Of a stretch of 45,723 nt of DNA, positions 43,717 through 45,723 are shown piece by piece. Within the stretch, counting starts at the first letter, position 1, and each line of letters begins with the position of its first letter. The stretch comes from Stemphylium vesicarium. Taxonomy: Eukaryota; Ascomycota; Dothideomycetes; Pleosporales; Pleosporaceae. The notes under the pieces were generated by a model that saw only the letters and a program-made list of their open reading frames with translations, ran no database searches and was not told the DNA's origin. The stretch spans positions 1 to 45,723 of the forward strand of contig QXCR01000205.1 in NCBI GenBank assembly GCA_004380135.1. The letters run 5' to 3'. Position numbers and translations under genes: made by a program.

Positions 43717-45684
43717 ATGGCTCGTCTCGCTCCGTGGCCGGTGTTCCATTCAACACCGCTTCCGAACATCCTCTTCTTGCTGGCATCTCAGTACCCAGAC
43801 ATGACTTATGCTGAATGGCCGCGCAACCCCTACGACGTTTCAGAAGGCTACCGTAAATTCACATATTCGGACCTTGCTAATGCTGTAAATGCCTGCGCTT
43901 GGTGGATCGAAGAAAACGTGGGGAAGCTGGAAGATGGAAAGAAGAATGGAAAGGAAACGTTGGTGTATTTTGGGCCAAATGACATTCGGTATGCGGTGTT
44001 GTTCTTCGGGAGTATCATTGCTGGGTACAAGGTAAACCGCCTTCCATTTCAAAGGTCCCCCAAGGAGATAAGAACAAACAGAAATGATTCCGCTGTGATT
44101 GACGCTGACTGTAGTTGGCAGATGCTTTACCCCTCTCCACGATATGGCGCCGAAGCGCTGGTAAAGTTGATCGAGGCCGCTGGTGCAAAAGTCATGTTGA
44201 CTCCAGAGACGCCACTGCCTGTCGTGACGGAGATCTTGCAGAAGAAAGAGATGAAACAATATCAGATTACCAGCCTTGAACAATGCTTCGCTAAGAAAGC
44301 GGAGAAGTATCCGTTCACCAAGATATTTGAGGAGTGCAAAGACGAGGCATTGCTATGTTTGCGTATGTCCACAACATCCCTTCCTGGATTCTCACCTCCC
44401 TCCCACTTTGACTGAAGAGGATAAGAAGGCTAACAATCGCGAATAGATACGTCAGGCACAACCGGCTTCCCGAAACCGATATTGTATACACACGACTGGG
44501 TCAGCAGTTTTTCACAAACCCTCCATCTACGCGCACCACCCGGTTTCCACCGCTCGACCGATATCCTCAACGGAGTGGGGCCAGGACTGCGGCTCTTTGC
44601 TCTAGCGCCCCCCTTCCACGGCAGCGGAGTGACAACGATGCTCTTGTATCCATTGCTAACAGGCAAAACGCCCATCTACCCACCCACCTACACGCCACTC
44701 GAAAAATGCGTCGACGTGACTCTCGACGCTCTAGATGTACTCTACGTATCCCACGAGAAGAACGTGGCAAACGGAGATTCAGTCAAGAACCAAGGCAAAG
44801 TGGTGGACATGGTGCTCATGGGACCGCCCTACATTGAGCTTCTAGCCAAGCACCCGGACAAACTGGCCAGGATGAGCGAGAGAACACAAGCGCTAGTGTA
44901 CGGCGGCGGAAGCGTAGCCCGCACGGCCGGCGACACGATAGCGCAGCGAATGACTCTCCTCAACGCCTTCGCGTCCACAGAAATGGGTATATGGCCAACG
45001 ATCCACCCGCTTCCCACCACCACCACAACGGGACAACAAGCCAAAGACCAAAGCGAAGACGGGAAATGGGAATACTACAACATCCACCGGGCCTTCAACC
45101 TCGCCTTCGACCCCGTCTTCACCGACAGCACGGGCCGCACCGTCTACGAAGCCGTCGCAAAGCGCAACGACGGCAAAGAATGGGACGGCTACGTTCAACC
45201 TCTGTTTAAAATCTACAAGGATGTCACCGAGAAGCGAGTAGGCGACCTCTTTGTCCAGCACCCCACAGACCCCGCACTATACAAGCACCACGGCCGCGCA
45301 GACGATCTCCTCGTTTTCATCACCAACGAAAAGTTCTTCCCTACCGCCGCCGAGCAGCGCATCGCGGGGCTCCCTGGCGTCGCTGAGGCGCTGCTGGTGG
45401 GGACGCGCAGACCGAAGGCTGCGTTGTTGTTGCGGTTGGATGGTGGAAAGGAGGCGGTGGATGATGAATTGTGGGAAGGGATCGAGGAGGTTAATAAGGA
45501 TTCGCCGGTTTATGCGCGCGTGGAGAGGGATATGGTTCTTTTAGTGCAAGAACCATTTTTGAAGACCGCCAAGGAGAGTGTGAGGAGGAATAATATGCTC
45601 ATGTTGTATGAGAGGGAGTTGGATGCTTTGTATGAGGAGGGACGCCACAGCGGCGGTAGGAGAGGGCTTTTGTGTAAGAGTTGA
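43717..45684 (+). CDS. NRPS-like adenylate-forming protein (adenylation domain; C-terminus uncertain)
   Basis: Activates a carboxylic acid with ATP as an acyl-adenylate. Exons 43717-44031, 44122-44362 and 44447-45684 join in phase to 597 aa. Motifs: YSDLANAVNACAWW (A1 region), MLYPSPRYG (A2), the ATP loop HTSGTTGFPKP across the second junction (A3), APPFHGSG, AFASTEMGIWP (A5), HHGRADDLLVF (A8 with the arginine) and the catalytic-lysine region TAKESVRRNN (A10). This is the adenylation type of fungal aryl/alkyl-acid reductases (A-T-R), which normally go on to a carrier and a reductase domain and reach about 1,050 aa. Here the frame stops at 45684, 39 bases before the window edge. Either it is a free-standing A domain, or a donor such as GTAGGA at about 45656 joins it to exons outside the window. 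Substrate unknown. Confidence 0.85.
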
Positions 45685-45723
45685 GGATCAGACGTGAAGC
45701 TGGGAGCGTACACGGAGCCATCG

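Overview
The window is nuclear DNA of a filamentous ascomycete. Genes are split by short spliceosomal introns (mostly 48-181 nt, GT...AG, CTRAY-like branch points), both strands are used, and ergosterol, peroxide-free core metabolism and plant-cell-wall functions sit side by side. The gene set (cutinase, GH28 pectinase, DHA2 transporter, P450, PaxU-like hydrolase) and my recollection of the protein sequences suggest a Dothideomycete, probably Pleosporales; that placement is inference. I joined exons by hand from splice sites and checked every junction for phase. No tRNA, rRNA, CRISPR or intact transposon was found.

Left part, 1-20.5 kb (core genome): acyl-CoA-binding protein (3' part), TDP1 DNA-repair phosphodiesterase, OLE1 delta-9 desaturase, a 3.1 kb gene-free stretch, a purine permease of the NAT family, an RKM5-like lysine methyltransferase, a long-chain acyl-CoA synthetase, the IFA38 3-ketoacyl-CoA reductase, ribosomal protein S11 (sharing a 230 bp divergent promoter with IFA38), ERG28, and an LCCL-domain membrane protein. 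Five of these eleven act on acyl-CoA, fatty-acid elongation/desaturation or sterol synthesis, so this is a loose lipid-metabolism neighbourhood.

Right part, 20.5-45.7 kb (accessory in character): a small secreted protein made of two near-identical eight-cysteine modules, an orphan four-helix membrane protein, an intronless P450, a short F-box-like ORF, a GH37 trehalase with a signal peptide, a cutinase, two broken ankyrin/F-box-like genes, a PaxU/TMEM53-type (DUF829) protein divergent from a 14-TM MFS transporter, mitochondrial dihydroorotate dehydrogenase, a GH28 pectinase whose 5' end carries a perfect 54 bp inverted repeat, and an NRPS-like adenylation protein at the right edge. Gene spacing widens here and the remnants suggest faster turnover.

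The strongest oddities are the 54 bp perfect inverted repeat that overlaps the predicted 3' splice site of the GH28 gene, and the tandem eight-cysteine secreted protein, whose first exon is the start codon alone.
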